A stretch of 64,000 nt of DNA from Leptospira haakeii (GTDB lineage Bacteria > Spirochaetota > Leptospiria > Leptospirales > Leptospiraceae). Position 1 is the first letter of the stretch. Each line of letters opens with the position of its first letter. The position numbers were made by a program, and so were the translations under genes. Below are positions 18,484 to 28,128 of the stretch, in pieces. The notes beneath the pieces were generated by a model. That model searched no databases, was not told where the DNA came from, and worked only from the letters and a program-made list of their open reading frames with translations. The stretch is taken from positions 1 to 64,000 of the forward strand of contig NZ_NPEG01000006.1 of the NCBI RefSeq assembly GCF_002812045.1, read 5' to 3'.

Positions 18484-19113
18484 TTAGAGATAACTTAGAA
18501 TCTTTTCCTGGAGCCTGTCTGAATGTTTTCTCCAGGAAAGTTTCCATTCTTCACTTCCTTTCGGTCCCACTTTATTCGTAAGTGCGAATATTGTTCCGAA
18601 AGGAATATTAAATAGATTGCATACTTTCGCAAGACCGAATGCTTCCATATTCTCGAAGCCCAAACTTTCTCCCTTAATCCTTTCTAAAGCACGAGGGCTT
18701 AGATCTTCTAATGTAACTGAGCCTGTACCGTTGGTTGCGGACTCTACAAAATCGTTCCCATCAAATGGGAATTGTAAATCGGGGAATTCGTATTTGAAAG
18801 TCATACTTTCAGGAAGTCTGACCTTTTTGTCCAAGAATGCGATCTGGTAGTTTGCGAATACTTTCGAAATTCCAAATTTACCTTCCCAATCCTTTCTGGG
18901 GATCCAGTTATAAACTCCTGCCGAACCTATCCCAAAAACCGCCTTAGGTTTCCAGTTAGAAGGATCTGAAAGATATTTTTGGAGATTGATTGCAGCTTCC
19001 AATTCTCCAATTCCCGCTTCGAAGGTGTGGATTCTTGGATCCGATTTGAGTTTGTCGATTTCCCCTGCGAATGCCGCGCAGAAAAGGATGTCCTGGATTT
19101 TAAGGTCGCTCAT
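18484..19113 (-). CDS. Nucleoside phosphorylase/nucleosidase family protein
   Basis: A 209-residue single-domain member of the PNP/MTAN/futalosine-hydrolase fold. It has the early glycine-rich AGIGELEAAINLQKYL segment, AVFGIGSAGVY, and the purine/ribose block FENMEAFGLAKVCNLFNIPFGTI with the conserved ME pair. The following ALTNKVGPKGSEEW resembles the SN-VG stretch of futalosine hydrolase MqnB more than the SD of MTAN, so a menaquinone-pathway or salvage role is possible. Substrate assignment is uncertain. It is the last of three minus-strand genes after argC and the acyl-CoA synthetase, with a 4-base gap. Confidence 0.72.
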   Translation of the reverse strand: MSDLKIQDILFCAAFAGEIDKLKSDPRIHTFEAGIGELEAAINLQKYLSDPSNWKPKAVFGIGSAGVYNWIPRKDWEGKFGISKVFANYQIAFLDKKVRLPESMTFKYEFPDLQFPFDGNDFVESATNGTGSVTLEDLSPRALERIKGESLGFENMEAFGLAKVCNLFNIPFGTIFALTNKVGPKGSEEWKLSWRKHSDRLQEKILSYL

Positions 19114-19117
19114 CTGA

Positions 19118-21046
19118 TTAAAGAAAGATCGTTTTTATCAGATGCTCATGGAGTTCTGCAACCTTATTTCTTTTCACTTTCATGGTTTCGGTGAGTTCTT
19201 TTCCTTTTTCGAACTCTTTATCTAATAGGCGAAACTCGCTTATTTTTTCGAAATTTTTGAAACCGTTCTTTTCTGAGATCGTATTCTTGAGCAGATCCTT
19301 ATAAAATTTCAGAACTTTTTGATCTTGGACTAGGGCTGAGTTATCGTTAGAAAGACGAATTCCTTGGGAAGAAAAATGATCTCTGATTTTGGCAAAATCC
19401 GGAACGATTAAAACCGCCAGAAACTTTTGATCCTGGCCTATAACTACTGCAGTTAACACCCAACCGGTTTCTAAAATTTTTCCTTCTATAGGTTCAGGCT
19501 CCACATTCTCTCCGGAAGAAAGAACGATCGTATCTTTTGCTCTACCTGCAAATTTTAATTCGCCTGTTTTGGTCCAAACAAATAAGTCCCCCGAGTTAAA
19601 CCATCCGTCTGAAAAATTGGATTGGGAGAGTTCCGCATTTTTATAATAACCTGCGGTTACATGTGGGCCCTTATGCCAAGCGATCCCTTTGTCTCCAGGT
19701 TTGGAAACTACAACATTCTGCTCATTTACCAATTTGATATGTGCCCCGGGAAACACTGGACCGATTGATCCGGTCTTTGGAATTGGAAAACTCCCTAACG
19801 CTCCCATTCCCGTTGTTTCAGTCATTCCATACGTTTCTATAATAGGAATTCCCATAGAACGAAAGAAAAACTGGATCTTAGGAGGCATTGCTCCAGCGCC
19901 ACAAAATGCAAACTTAAGTTGTCCACCGAAAAGAGCTCTCACAGGTGCGAGCACCTTTTGAGCTAAAATATTCAAAAAATAAAATATAGGAAGAAGTAAG
20001 GTAGAAACCACTGTGTCGGTTAATCTTTCCTCCTTATTCGATTCTTCAGTTTCCGAATAATTTCCAGTGACAGTATCTAAAAGGGAATTATAAGTTTCTG
20101 CGATACGGACTGCTATTTTGAAAACTGCAAGTTTAGCAGGAGAAGATTTGGAAACCTTATCCCAAATCCTGCGATACAACGCTTCCCAAACTCTTGGGAC
20201 AGAAACAAGAACTGTAGGTTTGATGATCTCGAAGTCGCGAGTCAGCTGAGAAACATTGGAGCAGGCGAGTGAGGCGCCCCAAGAAAGAAGAGCTGTTTCT
20301 AAAATCCTTTCTGCAATATGCCAAGGAGGAAGGAACACCACAACTCTGTCTGAATAATTTGCGGGCACAAATTGTTGCAACTGATCGATCGTCCAAGTAA
20401 AAGACCTATGTTTTAATACTACACCTTTTGGAACTCCAGTGGTCCCTGAAGTATAAATGATTGTTGCAGTATCATTTTCTGTTAAAGATTCGCCGATTGA
20501 ATGAAGAAGTGATTTTCCCTTCTTTTCAACCCAAGATCTTCCTTGGGCGATTGCAGTTTCCAGATCTATAAATTCGATTTTAGGATAAGCCGCTTTTAAT
20601 TTTGCTAAGGAAACAAAGTTTTCTTCAGACTCTATAAGTATTACGGTTTCTAGATGTTTTAATCTATTTAATACATTTCCCAGTTTGACCAGAACCTGTT
20701 CTTTTTCTATGAATGTGATCTTGGATTCTGTGTGATCTAAGATATAGAATATCTCTTCTTCGCTTGCATCACATCCTCTTGGAACATCTGCTCCGCCTGA
20801 ACACATTACGGAGAAGGAGCATAAGGCCCATTCTGTCCTATTATCACAGAATAAGCCTACCTTATCACCTTTTGCGAGATTTTTCTGTCTAAAAAAGCCG
20901 GAAAGATTTTCCAGATTCAGAAACCATTCCGAATACGAAATCCCAGAGAATGATTTTGATTTTTCATCCCAGATCCATTGGAAAGGCCTATCTTTATAAT
21001 GGATACAAGAGTCTCTGACAAGATGATAGATACTTCTTTTTTCCAT
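19118..21046 (-). CDS. Long-chain acyl-CoA synthetase (AMP-forming)
   Basis: A 642-residue ANL-superfamily ligase that activates fatty acids by way of acyl-AMP. The P-loop YTSGTTGVPKGV lies near residue 198, TYGMTETTG is the adenine motif, and WFNSGDLFVW with GRAKDTIVLSSGENVEPEPIE forms the hinge and ribose-binding region. The insertion in the middle (LDTVTGNYSETEESNKEE...) and the EPEPIE form are typical of the FAA1/FadD15 type. Degradation of long-chain fatty acids is the main carbon source of leptospires, so this is central metabolism. It follows argC by 5 bases. Confidence 0.92.
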   Translation of the reverse strand: MEKRSIYHLVRDSCIHYKDRPFQWIWDEKSKSFSGISYSEWFLNLENLSGFFRQKNLAKGDKVGLFCDNRTEWALCSFSVMCSGGADVPRGCDASEEEIFYILDHTESKITFIEKEQVLVKLGNVLNRLKHLETVILIESEENFVSLAKLKAAYPKIEFIDLETAIAQGRSWVEKKGKSLLHSIGESLTENDTATIIYTSGTTGVPKGVVLKHRSFTWTIDQLQQFVPANYSDRVVVFLPPWHIAERILETALLSWGASLACSNVSQLTRDFEIIKPTVLVSVPRVWEALYRRIWDKVSKSSPAKLAVFKIAVRIAETYNSLLDTVTGNYSETEESNKEERLTDTVVSTLLLPIFYFLNILAQKVLAPVRALFGGQLKFAFCGAGAMPPKIQFFFRSMGIPIIETYGMTETTGMGALGSFPIPKTGSIGPVFPGAHIKLVNEQNVVVSKPGDKGIAWHKGPHVTAGYYKNAELSQSNFSDGWFNSGDLFVWTKTGELKFAGRAKDTIVLSSGENVEPEPIEGKILETGWVLTAVVIGQDQKFLAVLIVPDFAKIRDHFSSQGIRLSNDNSALVQDQKVLKFYKDLLKNTISEKNGFKNFEKISEFRLLDKEFEKGKELTETMKVKRNKVAELHEHLIKTIFL

Positions 21047-21051
21047 ATAGA

Positions 21052-22065
21052 TTAAGAAAGTAGGCCCAGAGTTTCCGGCTCATTTAACATTAAGTTTATA
21101 TTCTGTAATGCCTGACTTGCAGCTCCCTTCATTAGATTGTCCAGAGCGGAAACGATCGTGATATTCTTTCCTCTTTGTCTTATGCTAATATCTAAGAAGT
21201 TTGTATGTTGTATTTTCGCAAGATCAATCTCTTCCGGAGTTTTTCTGATCCGAATAAACGGTTCTGATTTAGAATTTTCGGTCAAAGTTTCAAAGATTGG
21301 TAAATTTTCAGAATTTGCTTCCAGATAGATCGTAGATAAGATCCCTCTATACACAGGAAGTAAATGAGGTACAAATAAAATTTCCGGTTCAGATAACCCT
21401 GATCCGACAAAACAATACTCTTGGATTTCCGGTTCATGTTGGTGGCTTAAAATTTTATAAGCTCTGAAGTTTTCATACACACCATTAAAGGAAAATCCCC
21501 CGTCTTCTACTCTTCCTCCCGCGCCGCTGATCCCCGATTTACAATCGGCTATTATTCTTGGTTTGATATCCTTTCTGAGATTTCCTAAAAGATACAAAGC
21601 TAATATAACCGAAGTGGAGAAACAGCCGGGATTGGAAACAAAGTCGGCACCTTTCAGTTTTTCTCTGAAAATTTCCGGAATACCGAATACTGCTTTTGCT
21701 GTTAAATGGAAGCTAGTATGTTTTAATTTATAATTGGTTTCGAATTTTTCTTGGTTATGAAGACGATACACCCCGGAAAGATCGATCACCTTATGACCTT
21801 TCTCCAAGAATTTAGGAGCTAACTCCAAAGCAGCATCGTTTGGAACTGCAAGGACTACTAGTGAACCTTTTGGAACCTCGTCTTCATGTTTTTTAAAAAC
21901 AAGATCCTTAGGCGAAACCAAATCAGGAAAAACTTCTGAAAGAGATTTGCCTGCAAGTTTATCGCTAGTAACATGCACAGCTTTGTATTTTGGATGGCGG
22001 GCAAGTAGTCCTAATAACTCTTTCCCTGTAAATCCGCCTGCTCCGATTATGCTGATCTCTGACAT
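21052..22065 (-). CDS. argC: N-acetyl-gamma-glutamyl-phosphate reductase
   Basis: Third step of arginine synthesis: NADPH-dependent reduction of N-acetylglutamyl phosphate to the semialdehyde. The 337-residue protein opens with a dinucleotide-binding [16 protein letters not shown], has the catalytic cysteine in [18 protein letters not shown], and [10 protein letters not shown] supplies the active-site histidine. GISGAGGR is also diagnostic. It is the first of a probable operon with the acyl-CoA synthetase and the nucleosidase, a functionally mixed grouping. Confidence 0.95.
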   Translation of the reverse strand: MSEISIIGAGGFTGKELLGLLARHPKYKAVHVTSDKLAGKSLSEVFPDLVSPKDLVFKKHEDEVPKGSLVVLAVPNDAALELAPKFLEKGHKVIDLSGVYRLHNQEKFETNYKLKHTSFHLTAKAVFGIPEIFREKLKGADFVSNPGCFSTSVILALYLLGNLRKDIKPRIIADCKSGISGAGGRVEDGGFSFNGVYENFRAYKILSHQHEPEIQEYCFVGSGLSEPEILFVPHLLPVYRGILSTIYLEANSENLPIFETLTENSKSEPFIRIRKTPEEIDLAKIQHTNFLDISIRQRGKNITIVSALDNLMKGAASQALQNINLMLNEPETLGLLS

Positions 22066-22124
22066 GTATTTTCCTTTTGACTAGCGTTTGAAACAATCCT
22101 AAAAACCGGGATTAGGCTTGGAAT

Positions 22125-22155
22125 AAAAAAACGCCGGATGAGTTTTCATCCGGCG
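22125..22155 (-). terminator. Rho-independent terminator of recA
   Basis: A perfect 10-bp stem, CGCCGGATGA (22132-22141) with TCATCCGGCG (22146-22155), with a GTTT loop. On the minus strand it is followed by seven T residues. It lies 36 bases beyond the recA stop and ends the transcript before argC. Confidence 0.92.
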
Positions 22156-22190
22156 GTCAATGGTTTCTAAAAAGAAAGCCAGTAGTAATA

Positions 22191-23273
22191 TTAGCCTGCT
22201 GCTTTTTGGACTTCTTCCGACGGCTGAGCAGGTGGTAGTTTGCCGTCAGGTGCTAAAGGGGGTAATCCGTTTAGATCTCTTACCATATTTTCTATTTGGA
22301 ATGCGATCTCTGGATTTGATTTCAGGTATTCTTTAGCTGCTTCTTTTCCTTGGCCTATCTTTTCCGTATTATAGGAATACCAGGCCCCGGATTTGCTAAT
22401 AATGTCGTGTTTTACAGCCAAGTCAACGAGAGAACTTTCTCGACTAATTCCTGAGTTAAAGATTATGTCGAATTCAGCCTGACGGAAAGGTGGTGCCATT
22501 TTGTTTTTTACAACTTTTACACGTACCCTGTTCCCAGTGGCTTCTTCCTTCTCTTTTAAGGTTTCTATTTTACGTATGTCCAAACGAACTGTACTATAAA
22601 ACTTTAATGCGTTTCCACCTGTGGTTGTTTCTGGAGAACCAAACATAACACCGATTTTCATACGGATCTGGTTGATGAATACCACAACCGTTTTGGATTT
22701 AGAAATGGTTCCAGTCAGTTTACGAAGTGCTTGGGACATAAGTCTTGCTTGCAGCCCCATATGAGAGTCTCCCATATCTCCTTCGATCTCTGCCTTAGGA
22801 ACCAAGGCCGCAACCGAATCCACAACCACGATATCGATCGCGTTACTTCGGACTAAAGATTCACAAATTTCTAATGCTTCTTCGCCATTGTCCGGCTGAG
22901 AAACTAATAGTTCCTCAAGGTTAACTCCCAGCTTTTTTGCGTAAGCAGGGTCTAAGGCATGTTCTGCATCGATAAATGCAGCTACTCCGCCTTTCTTTTG
23001 GCATTCGGCAATTGCAGAAAGGGTTAGGGTGGTTTTACCGGAAGACTCCGGACCATAGATCTCTACGATCCTTCCTAATGGATAACCACCGATACCGAGG
23101 GCAATATCCAAATCTAAGGACCCAGTTGGGATCACAGGAGCAATTACACTTGCGGATGCTGCTCCTAAACGCATAATAGAACCCTTACCGAATTGTTTTT
23201 CGATCTGGGTCATTGCCTGATCAATCGCCTGACGTTTAGAATCGTCCAACGCTTCTTCTTTTTGCTTCTTCAT
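22191..23273 (-). CDS. recA: Recombinase RecA
   Basis: ATP-dependent strand-exchange protein and LexA co-protease, about 360 residues. [10 protein letters not shown] is the Walker A motif, [11 protein letters not shown] the Walker B region, and the [36 protein letters not shown] stretch includes loop 2. I place the start at ATG 23273, which has AAGGAG 11 bases upstream and yields the usual MKKQKEE N-terminus; a TTG nine codons earlier is in frame but less likely. The gene stands alone between a 275-base leader and a strong terminator. A near-match to the Leptospira LexA box lies in the leader. Confidence 0.98.
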   Translation of the reverse strand: MKKQKEEALDDSKRQAIDQAMTQIEKQFGKGSIMRLGAASASVIAPVIPTGSLDLDIALGIGGYPLGRIVEIYGPESSGKTTLTLSAIAECQKKGGVAAFIDAEHALDPAYAKKLGVNLEELLVSQPDNGEEALEICESLVRSNAIDIVVVDSVAALVPKAEIEGDMGDSHMGLQARLMSQALRKLTGTISKSKTVVVFINQIRMKIGVMFGSPETTTGGNALKFYSTVRLDIRKIETLKEKEEATGNRVRVKVVKNKMAPPFRQAEFDIIFNSGISRESSLVDLAVKHDIISKSGAWYSYNTEKIGQGKEAAKEYLKSNPEIAFQIENMVRDLNGLPPLAPDGKLPPAQPSEEVQKAAG

Positions 23274-23432
23274 GGACTCTTTAGCTCCTTCTCTTGCCAA
23301 GACCCGGTTCCCCCTCAGATAAAACTGCGTGTACTTTTTTAATGGGAATCCAATCTTTTCTAATACGAAGGATACTCTTAGTCCCGGACAAATTCCAGGT
23401 CGGATCTAAAAAACCTTCGGATTCCCTGGGAA

Positions 23433-23450
23433 AAGTTTCCGACGAAACTT
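23433..23450. repeat. Inverted repeat in the recA leader
   Basis: AAGTTTC (23433-23439) and GAAACTT (23444-23450) form a perfect 7-bp palindrome around CGAC. It lies about 160-177 bases before the recA start, between the LexA-like site and the gene. It could be an operator or a leader hairpin. No T-run follows, so it is not a simple terminator. Confidence 0.45.
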
Positions 23451-23499
23451 CTCTTATGTCACCCAAAAAATTAGAAGAGGTGTGAAAAAAGTGCAAATA

Positions 23500-23512
23500 T
23501 TTGTATAGTAAA
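23500..23512. promoter_or_regulatory. LexA-like box upstream of recA
   Basis: TTTG-TATAG-TAAA differs at one position from the TTTG-N5-CAAA consensus published for Leptospira LexA. It lies about 227 bases before the recA start and close to the end of the upstream gene, so the recA promoter would need to be equally distant. Confidence 0.45.
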
Positions 23513-23548
23513 TATGGTTGTAGTAAAATAGGCCCGAAAAAACAAGGC

Positions 23549-24394
23549 CTAATCGGACAAAAATCCTTTCTCTGCCTTATTCTTAGCCGCTAAAAACGAG
23601 GCTTCTGCCTTTTGACTTCTACGAGTTTGTTCTATAAGGAATCTCCAGAACCTTCCAGCATATAATATAAATATAATGAAAGAAGAGATTACCAGTAGTA
23701 TTTTAGAGAGAAGTAATATATAGAATGGGGCCAGATTATGATTAGGAAAATAGAATAGTTCCGTTTTGTTTTCGGAGAAGTTTTTCACATTTTCGGCATG
23801 TTTTTTATTTTCTTCGAAGAATGTACGGACTTCTCTGATGTCCAGATCCTTGATTGGAAAGTCTGGGGTAATTTTGTATAATAGCAGCGCTCCTGATTCG
23901 GAGAAGAGTAGAAAACTTCCTTGTAGTTTTAATTCTCCCCATTTAGGCAAAGGGCGGTATATTAGATTACGAAATATGTATCTAATGGAAACCGGACCGG
24001 CTTCGAATTCGTAATAGGAATCAGGGAAATTTCCCTTATTATAAAATAGGGTTTCCCATTCTTTTCCTGAAAATTTGATCTGCACCCCTTCGAACCTTTC
24101 CAGGCTTTCTAGATCTTTTCTAAGTTTATCTATACCTTGTTTTTGGCTTTGTCTTCTGTCAGGTTTTAGATCACTTTTTAGAAACAATTCTAAACTTTGT
24201 TCAGAGTCTTTTTTTAACTCCGCAATATATTCGGCAGTTATATTACGAACTATCCTTTCTTCCGTTAAAATCGGATGTCCGGACCATTCTAAAAACCAAT
24301 TTAATAACTCCTCCGGAGACTTTTCGGAAGCAGTAAGGCTTAAGGGATAGGAGAGAAAGAAAAGCAAAAAGAAGAATCGGAAAACCTTTGACAT
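23549..24394 (-). CDS. Unknown exported protein with C-terminal membrane segment
   Basis: A 281-residue protein not recognised as any family. It has a signal peptide (FFFLLFFLSYPLSLTAS), a charged helical region, a beta-prone middle with WGELKLQGSFLLFSESGALLLYKI, and one strong membrane segment near residues 222-246 (FYILLLSKILLVISSFIIFILYAG) followed by a basic cytoplasmic tail. This gives a periplasmic domain anchored at its C-terminus. It lies upstream of recA on the same strand and diverges from the gene at 24463. Confidence 0.65.
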   Translation of the reverse strand: MSKVFRFFFLLFFLSYPLSLTASEKSPEELLNWFLEWSGHPILTEERIVRNITAEYIAELKKDSEQSLELFLKSDLKPDRRQSQKQGIDKLRKDLESLERFEGVQIKFSGKEWETLFYNKGNFPDSYYEFEAGPVSIRYIFRNLIYRPLPKWGELKLQGSFLLFSESGALLLYKITPDFPIKDLDIREVRTFFEENKKHAENVKNFSENKTELFYFPNHNLAPFYILLLSKILLVISSFIIFILYAGRFWRFLIEQTRRSQKAEASFLAAKNKAEKGFLSD

Positions 24395-24462
24395 AGGCGG
24401 CTTTTATCCTGTAATACTCAAACCATAATCGAAAACCCCAAACTGAAAAGCTTTAAAAATAT

Positions 24463-24936
24463 ATGAGCCTGTTAGAACTACATAAAATACAAACCACCAA
24501 ATCTTCCTGGCAAGACTTTGTGGAATATAGCATCCGAACTCCTTTTTATACCGAAACAAAGGCTAGAACCCAGTCCTTGGTAGAGGCGATACAACTCACA
24601 TTATTCCATGATTATCTCTCCACTTTTTCACCTGAGGAAAAGTCCGAGTTCCTAGCCTCTCCAGATGCATTCCAAACATCTGCCGAAAAGTTCGTAAATA
24701 TTCTCGAAGGCGTACGCTATTCCCAAGAAGGTTATAACCAGAAGGAAAGATCCTTATTTTTAGGAATGTTAAAGTCTCTTTTAAAAGAACATAAGGTGGA
24801 TGAGAACGGAGAAAGAAAGGATCTGGAAAGATATCATTTCTATAGATGTATTATCCGTTTTTGTTCAGATAAGGATTATATCTTTAGGGTTTACGAAAAA
24901 TACAAATCCTATCTTTCCCAGGGCAGCGGGGTGTAA
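24463..24936 (+). CDS. Unknown 157-residue helical protein
   Basis: Not recognised. It is cytoplasmic by composition, predicted mostly helical and rich in charged and aromatic residues, with a cysteine-bearing HFYRCIIRFCSDKDYIFRVYEKY near the C-terminus. Coding is supported by its tight coupling to the HIT gene: the stop and next start share a base (TAATG). It opens a same-strand run that continues to 30128. No ribosome-binding site is visible before its ATG. Confidence 0.65.
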   Translation: MSLLELHKIQTTKSSWQDFVEYSIRTPFYTETKARTQSLVEAIQLTLFHDYLSTFSPEEKSEFLASPDAFQTSAEKFVNILEGVRYSQEGYNQKERSLFLGMLKSLLKEHKVDENGERKDLERYHFYRCIIRFCSDKDYIFRVYEKYKSYLSQGSGV

Positions 24937-25355
24937 TGGCCCATAAAACTTTAGTCGTTTCTCCAGAATGCCCCATATGCTCCGTGTTGCGCGGGGCAAA
25001 GATCCCAGGTTTAATTCACCAAAATTCTTCTTTTATCATTCGTCACGCGCCTGAAGATAAAAAAATCCCAGGTTATCTGTATATAGAACCAATTTCCCAT
25101 AGAGAAAAATATTCAGACTGGGACCCTAAAGAATTCAAGGACTTAGGAGAGACTCTTCAATTTGCAACTGATTGGATACAGAAGAAGTATTCCCCTCCTA
25201 AAATATATACACTCTTAGTTGCAGAAAAAGTGGCTCATATGCATTTTCATTTGGTTCCTAGATACGAAGATATCAAAGGACCTGAGTATATTCGATTAGC
25301 ATTAGAAGGATTGGCTTCGGCTCCGGTCGGGATACCATTCCCTAAATTCGAATGA
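24936..25355 (+). CDS. HIT-family nucleotide-binding protein
   Basis: A 139-residue HIT domain. The active-site HMHFHLVPR near residues 106-114 gives the histidine triad H-x-H-x-H, whose middle histidine takes the nucleotidyl group. An N-terminal CPIC near residue 13 resembles the CxxC zinc ligands in some HIT proteins; the second pair seems absent. Such proteins hydrolyse or transfer nucleoside monophosphates. The exact substrate is unknown. Translationally coupled to the previous gene by a 1-base overlap. Confidence 0.85.
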   Translation: MAHKTLVVSPECPICSVLRGAKIPGLIHQNSSFIIRHAPEDKKIPGYLYIEPISHREKYSDWDPKEFKDLGETLQFATDWIQKKYSPPKIYTLLVAEKVAHMHFHLVPRYEDIKGPEYIRLALEGLASAPVGIPFPKFE

Positions 25356-25406
25356 TCCTTTTTCCTTCCGTTATTATCAAAAAATTTCTGTCTAAAGTAA
25401 AAGGTT

Positions 25407-26789
25407 ATGAATCAATCCAATATAGAAACCCTGATCGACGCGGGTAAAAAAAGAAAAGCGGACTTTGTAGAAATTTATGAAGAAGAATCCAGAAATTCTT
25501 CCATTTCACTCAGAGATCAAAAAATAGAACAATCACTTGCAGCAACCGATTATGGGATCGGGATCAGATTGGTATATGGAACTGATGTTTTATATGCCTA
25601 TACAAGTAATGATGACCAACAACATTTACTTTCTTTAATTCACTTATTAGCCGATTCTCGCGGCGAAGTAGGAAATGGCTCTGGAACATTCACACTTCCT
25701 GGAGATGTTTCTAAATATTCTTTTTCTAAAAATATACATGACCCTAGAAAAGTTCCTCCATTTAGAAGGTTGGAACTCCTACAAACAGCGGACACAGTCG
25801 CTAGAAAAGTTTCTTCTAAGATCATACAAGTAGGAGTTAGCGCTTCCGATATAGTTACAAATGTTCTGATCGCAAACTCAGAAGGACTTTGGGTAGAAGA
25901 TTTAAGAGTTAGAAGTAGATTTTTCCTTTCTGTAACAGCGGAAAATAAGGGAGAAAGATTCGTAGCAAGTGAATCTCCTGGCGCTTTAAAGGGATTCGAA
26001 TTTTTCGAAGGACTCGCTGTAGAAGATATCGCAAGAAAAGCAGGCGAAAGAGCTCTTTTCATGCTGGATGCAGGTTATATAGAAGGTAAAAAAATGCCTG
26101 TGGTAATGGGCAACGGTTTCGGCGGAGTAATTTTCCACGAAGCATGTGGTCATCCTTTAGAAACTGAAGCCATCCGTAAAAAATCTTCTCCGTTTGTGGG
26201 AAAACTAGGTGAGCCAATCGCACAGTCTTGCCTTACAGCTTACGATGATGGAACCATTGAAGAACAATACGGTTCTTTGAAAATAGATGATGAGGGAATG
26301 CCTACACAAAAAACACTTCTGATAGAAAACGGAATTCTGAAAGCCTATCTTGCAGATAGGATCGGATCTATGGAGACAGGATCCCCTAGAACTGGAAGCG
26401 GAAGAAGAGAATCTTATCAATACGCTCCAGTTTCCAGAATGAGAAACACTTATATCGAAGCTGGAAAAGATTCTTTGGATGAGATGTTTGCCTCGGTAGA
26501 TTTTGGGCTTTATGCAAAACGTATGGGTGGCGGTTCCGTAAACCCGGCTACTGGAGAATTCAATTTTGCAGTAGAAGAAGGTTATGTGATCCGAAATGGA
26601 AAAATTTCGGAACCTGTAAGAGGAGCCACTTTGATAGGCAAGGGCCACGAAATTCTTCCGAAAATTTCAATGGTAGGAAAAGATCTAGAATTGGCCGCAG
26701 GGACCTGCGGTGCTTCTTCCGGTTCAATCCCTGTAACGGTAGGACAACCTTCGCTGAAAGTAGATGAGATTCTAGTGGGGGGAAGATAA
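25407..26789 (+). CDS. tldD: Metalloprotease subunit TldD
   Basis: A 460-residue TldD of the TldD/TldE peptidase. The zinc site HEACGHPLE lies near residue 244 (HExxxH), with downstream RMRNTYIEAG and GGGSVNPATGEFNFAVEEGYVIRNGKI, which are family-typical. In E. coli the TldD/E heterodimer degrades unfolded peptides such as antitoxin CcdA and matures microcin B17. The partner gene follows with a 1-base overlap, supporting complex formation. In Leptospira the substrate is not known. Confidence 0.95.
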   Translation: MNQSNIETLIDAGKKRKADFVEIYEEESRNSSISLRDQKIEQSLAATDYGIGIRLVYGTDVLYAYTSNDDQQHLLSLIHLLADSRGEVGNGSGTFTLPGDVSKYSFSKNIHDPRKVPPFRRLELLQTADTVARKVSSKIIQVGVSASDIVTNVLIANSEGLWVEDLRVRSRFFLSVTAENKGERFVASESPGALKGFEFFEGLAVEDIARKAGERALFMLDAGYIEGKKMPVVMGNGFGGVIFHEACGHPLETEAIRKKSSPFVGKLGEPIAQSCLTAYDDGTIEEQYGSLKIDDEGMPTQKTLLIENGILKAYLADRIGSMETGSPRTGSGRRESYQYAPVSRMRNTYIEAGKDSLDEMFASVDFGLYAKRMGGGSVNPATGEFNFAVEEGYVIRNGKISEPVRGATLIGKGHEILPKISMVGKDLELAAGTCGASSGSIPVTVGQPSLKVDEILVGGR

Positions 26790-28126
26790 TGGATTTGGAG
26801 CAAGCCGCCGGATTCGTATTAGAAGAAGGGAAACGATATGGAATCGATTCCTTCGACCTGATCGCTACCGACTCAGAAGATATTGGGATAGAAGTATTTA
26901 AAGGTAGGATTGTTTCTACTGAAACTTCCCGTTCTAGAGGGGTTGGTATTCGTGTTCTGAATAATTCCCGTCCTGGATATTCCTATAGCGAACGTTTTAG
27001 TAAAGAAGCTCTTTCCCAAATGGTAAGAGATGCAATGGACCAAACTGAGATCACAGATCCTCTGGATATGGAACTTCCCGGACCAAAACCATTGGCAGAA
27101 GTGGATTTAAAACATTATAATCCTGCATTAGAAAAATTGGATTTTGCATGGATGAGGGAGCTTGGTCTTTCTTTGGATCATGCTTCTTGGGAGTCGGATA
27201 AAAGGGTGGAGAATGTTCCACATGTTGGTGTGGGAAAAAGTTCCACCCAAAGTTTGATCGCAAACTCGAAAGGTGTATTTGTTAAAAAAGAATCAAATGT
27301 TGCATATCTCGGAACAGGGCTTGTAGTCGCCGAAGGTGATATCAAGAAGATGGGAAGTTATTACCGCTCTGGTAGGGATATTTCCCAATTCGACCCATCC
27401 TATATCGCAAAGGAAGCCGCTCATCGAGGAACAGAACTTTTAGGAGCGAAACCACTTCCCAGCGGAGTGTATACGATTGTTTTAGGAAATCGTATCAGTC
27501 CTCAGATTTTCGGAATGTTCTCCTCTCCTTATTTTGCAGACGCGGTCCAAAAAGGATCTTCTCGTTTAGTCGGGAAACTTGGGAATGAGGTCGCATCTCC
27601 TATATTAAGTATTTATTGTGAAGCCCACACTCCGGATTATCCTGGATCTCGTTTGGTGGATGCGGAAGGAATTCCTACAACTGCCCGGACCAAAGTTTTA
27701 GAAAATGGCGTTCTTAGATCATATCTGTACAATTTAGAATCCGCCAAAAAAGACAATGTATTACCTACCGGCCACGGTATTCGTTCCTATTCTGGAAGAG
27801 CAGGTACTTCTTTTTCCAATATGATCGTTCCATTGGGTACTAAGAGCAGAGATGAACTATTGGCTTCCGATTCACATTGTATTTTCGTAACTAAGTTGGA
27901 AGGTGGGGCAGGTTGTAGTGCTGTTTCCGGAGAAATTTCAATCGGGATTCAAGGGATCTATTATAAAAATGGAAAACCGGAACATGCAGTGGATCGTATC
28001 ACAATGAACACAAACTATTTCGATCTACTTCATAAAATCCAGGGGATTTCCAATGAATATTCTGACAGTTACTCATCTATCAAGGTCCCTGATGTTTTGA
28101 TCTCAGAAATTCACGTAGCAGGTTGA
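26789..28126 (+). CDS. TldE/PmbA-type partner subunit
   Basis: A 445-residue paralogue of TldD that lacks the HExxxH zinc motif, as TldE/PmbA does. It keeps the family segments GVGIRVL, GTSFSNMIV and ISIGIQGIYYKNGKP. TldE is the non-catalytic half of the barrel that encloses the active site. The start overlaps the tldD stop by 1 base. The two proteins are expected to form a cytoplasmic heterodimer. Confidence 0.92.
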   Translation: MDLEQAAGFVLEEGKRYGIDSFDLIATDSEDIGIEVFKGRIVSTETSRSRGVGIRVLNNSRPGYSYSERFSKEALSQMVRDAMDQTEITDPLDMELPGPKPLAEVDLKHYNPALEKLDFAWMRELGLSLDHASWESDKRVENVPHVGVGKSSTQSLIANSKGVFVKKESNVAYLGTGLVVAEGDIKKMGSYYRSGRDISQFDPSYIAKEAAHRGTELLGAKPLPSGVYTIVLGNRISPQIFGMFSSPYFADAVQKGSSRLVGKLGNEVASPILSIYCEAHTPDYPGSRLVDAEGIPTTARTKVLENGVLRSYLYNLESAKKDNVLPTGHGIRSYSGRAGTSFSNMIVPLGTKSRDELLASDSHCIFVTKLEGGAGCSAVSGEISIGIQGIYYKNGKPEHAVDRITMNTNYFDLLHKIQGISNEYSDSYSSIKVPDVLISEIHVAG

Positions 28127-28128
28127 TC

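Noticed and set aside
23521..23548. AGGCC/GGCCT inverted repeat at the end of the gene upstream of recA
   Set aside because: Only a 5-bp stem with an 11-base loop; not distinguishable from chance.
26205..26648. 147-residue minus-strand ORF inside tldD
   Set aside because: It is antisense to a well-supported gene and has low-complexity, non-protein-like composition; a shadow.
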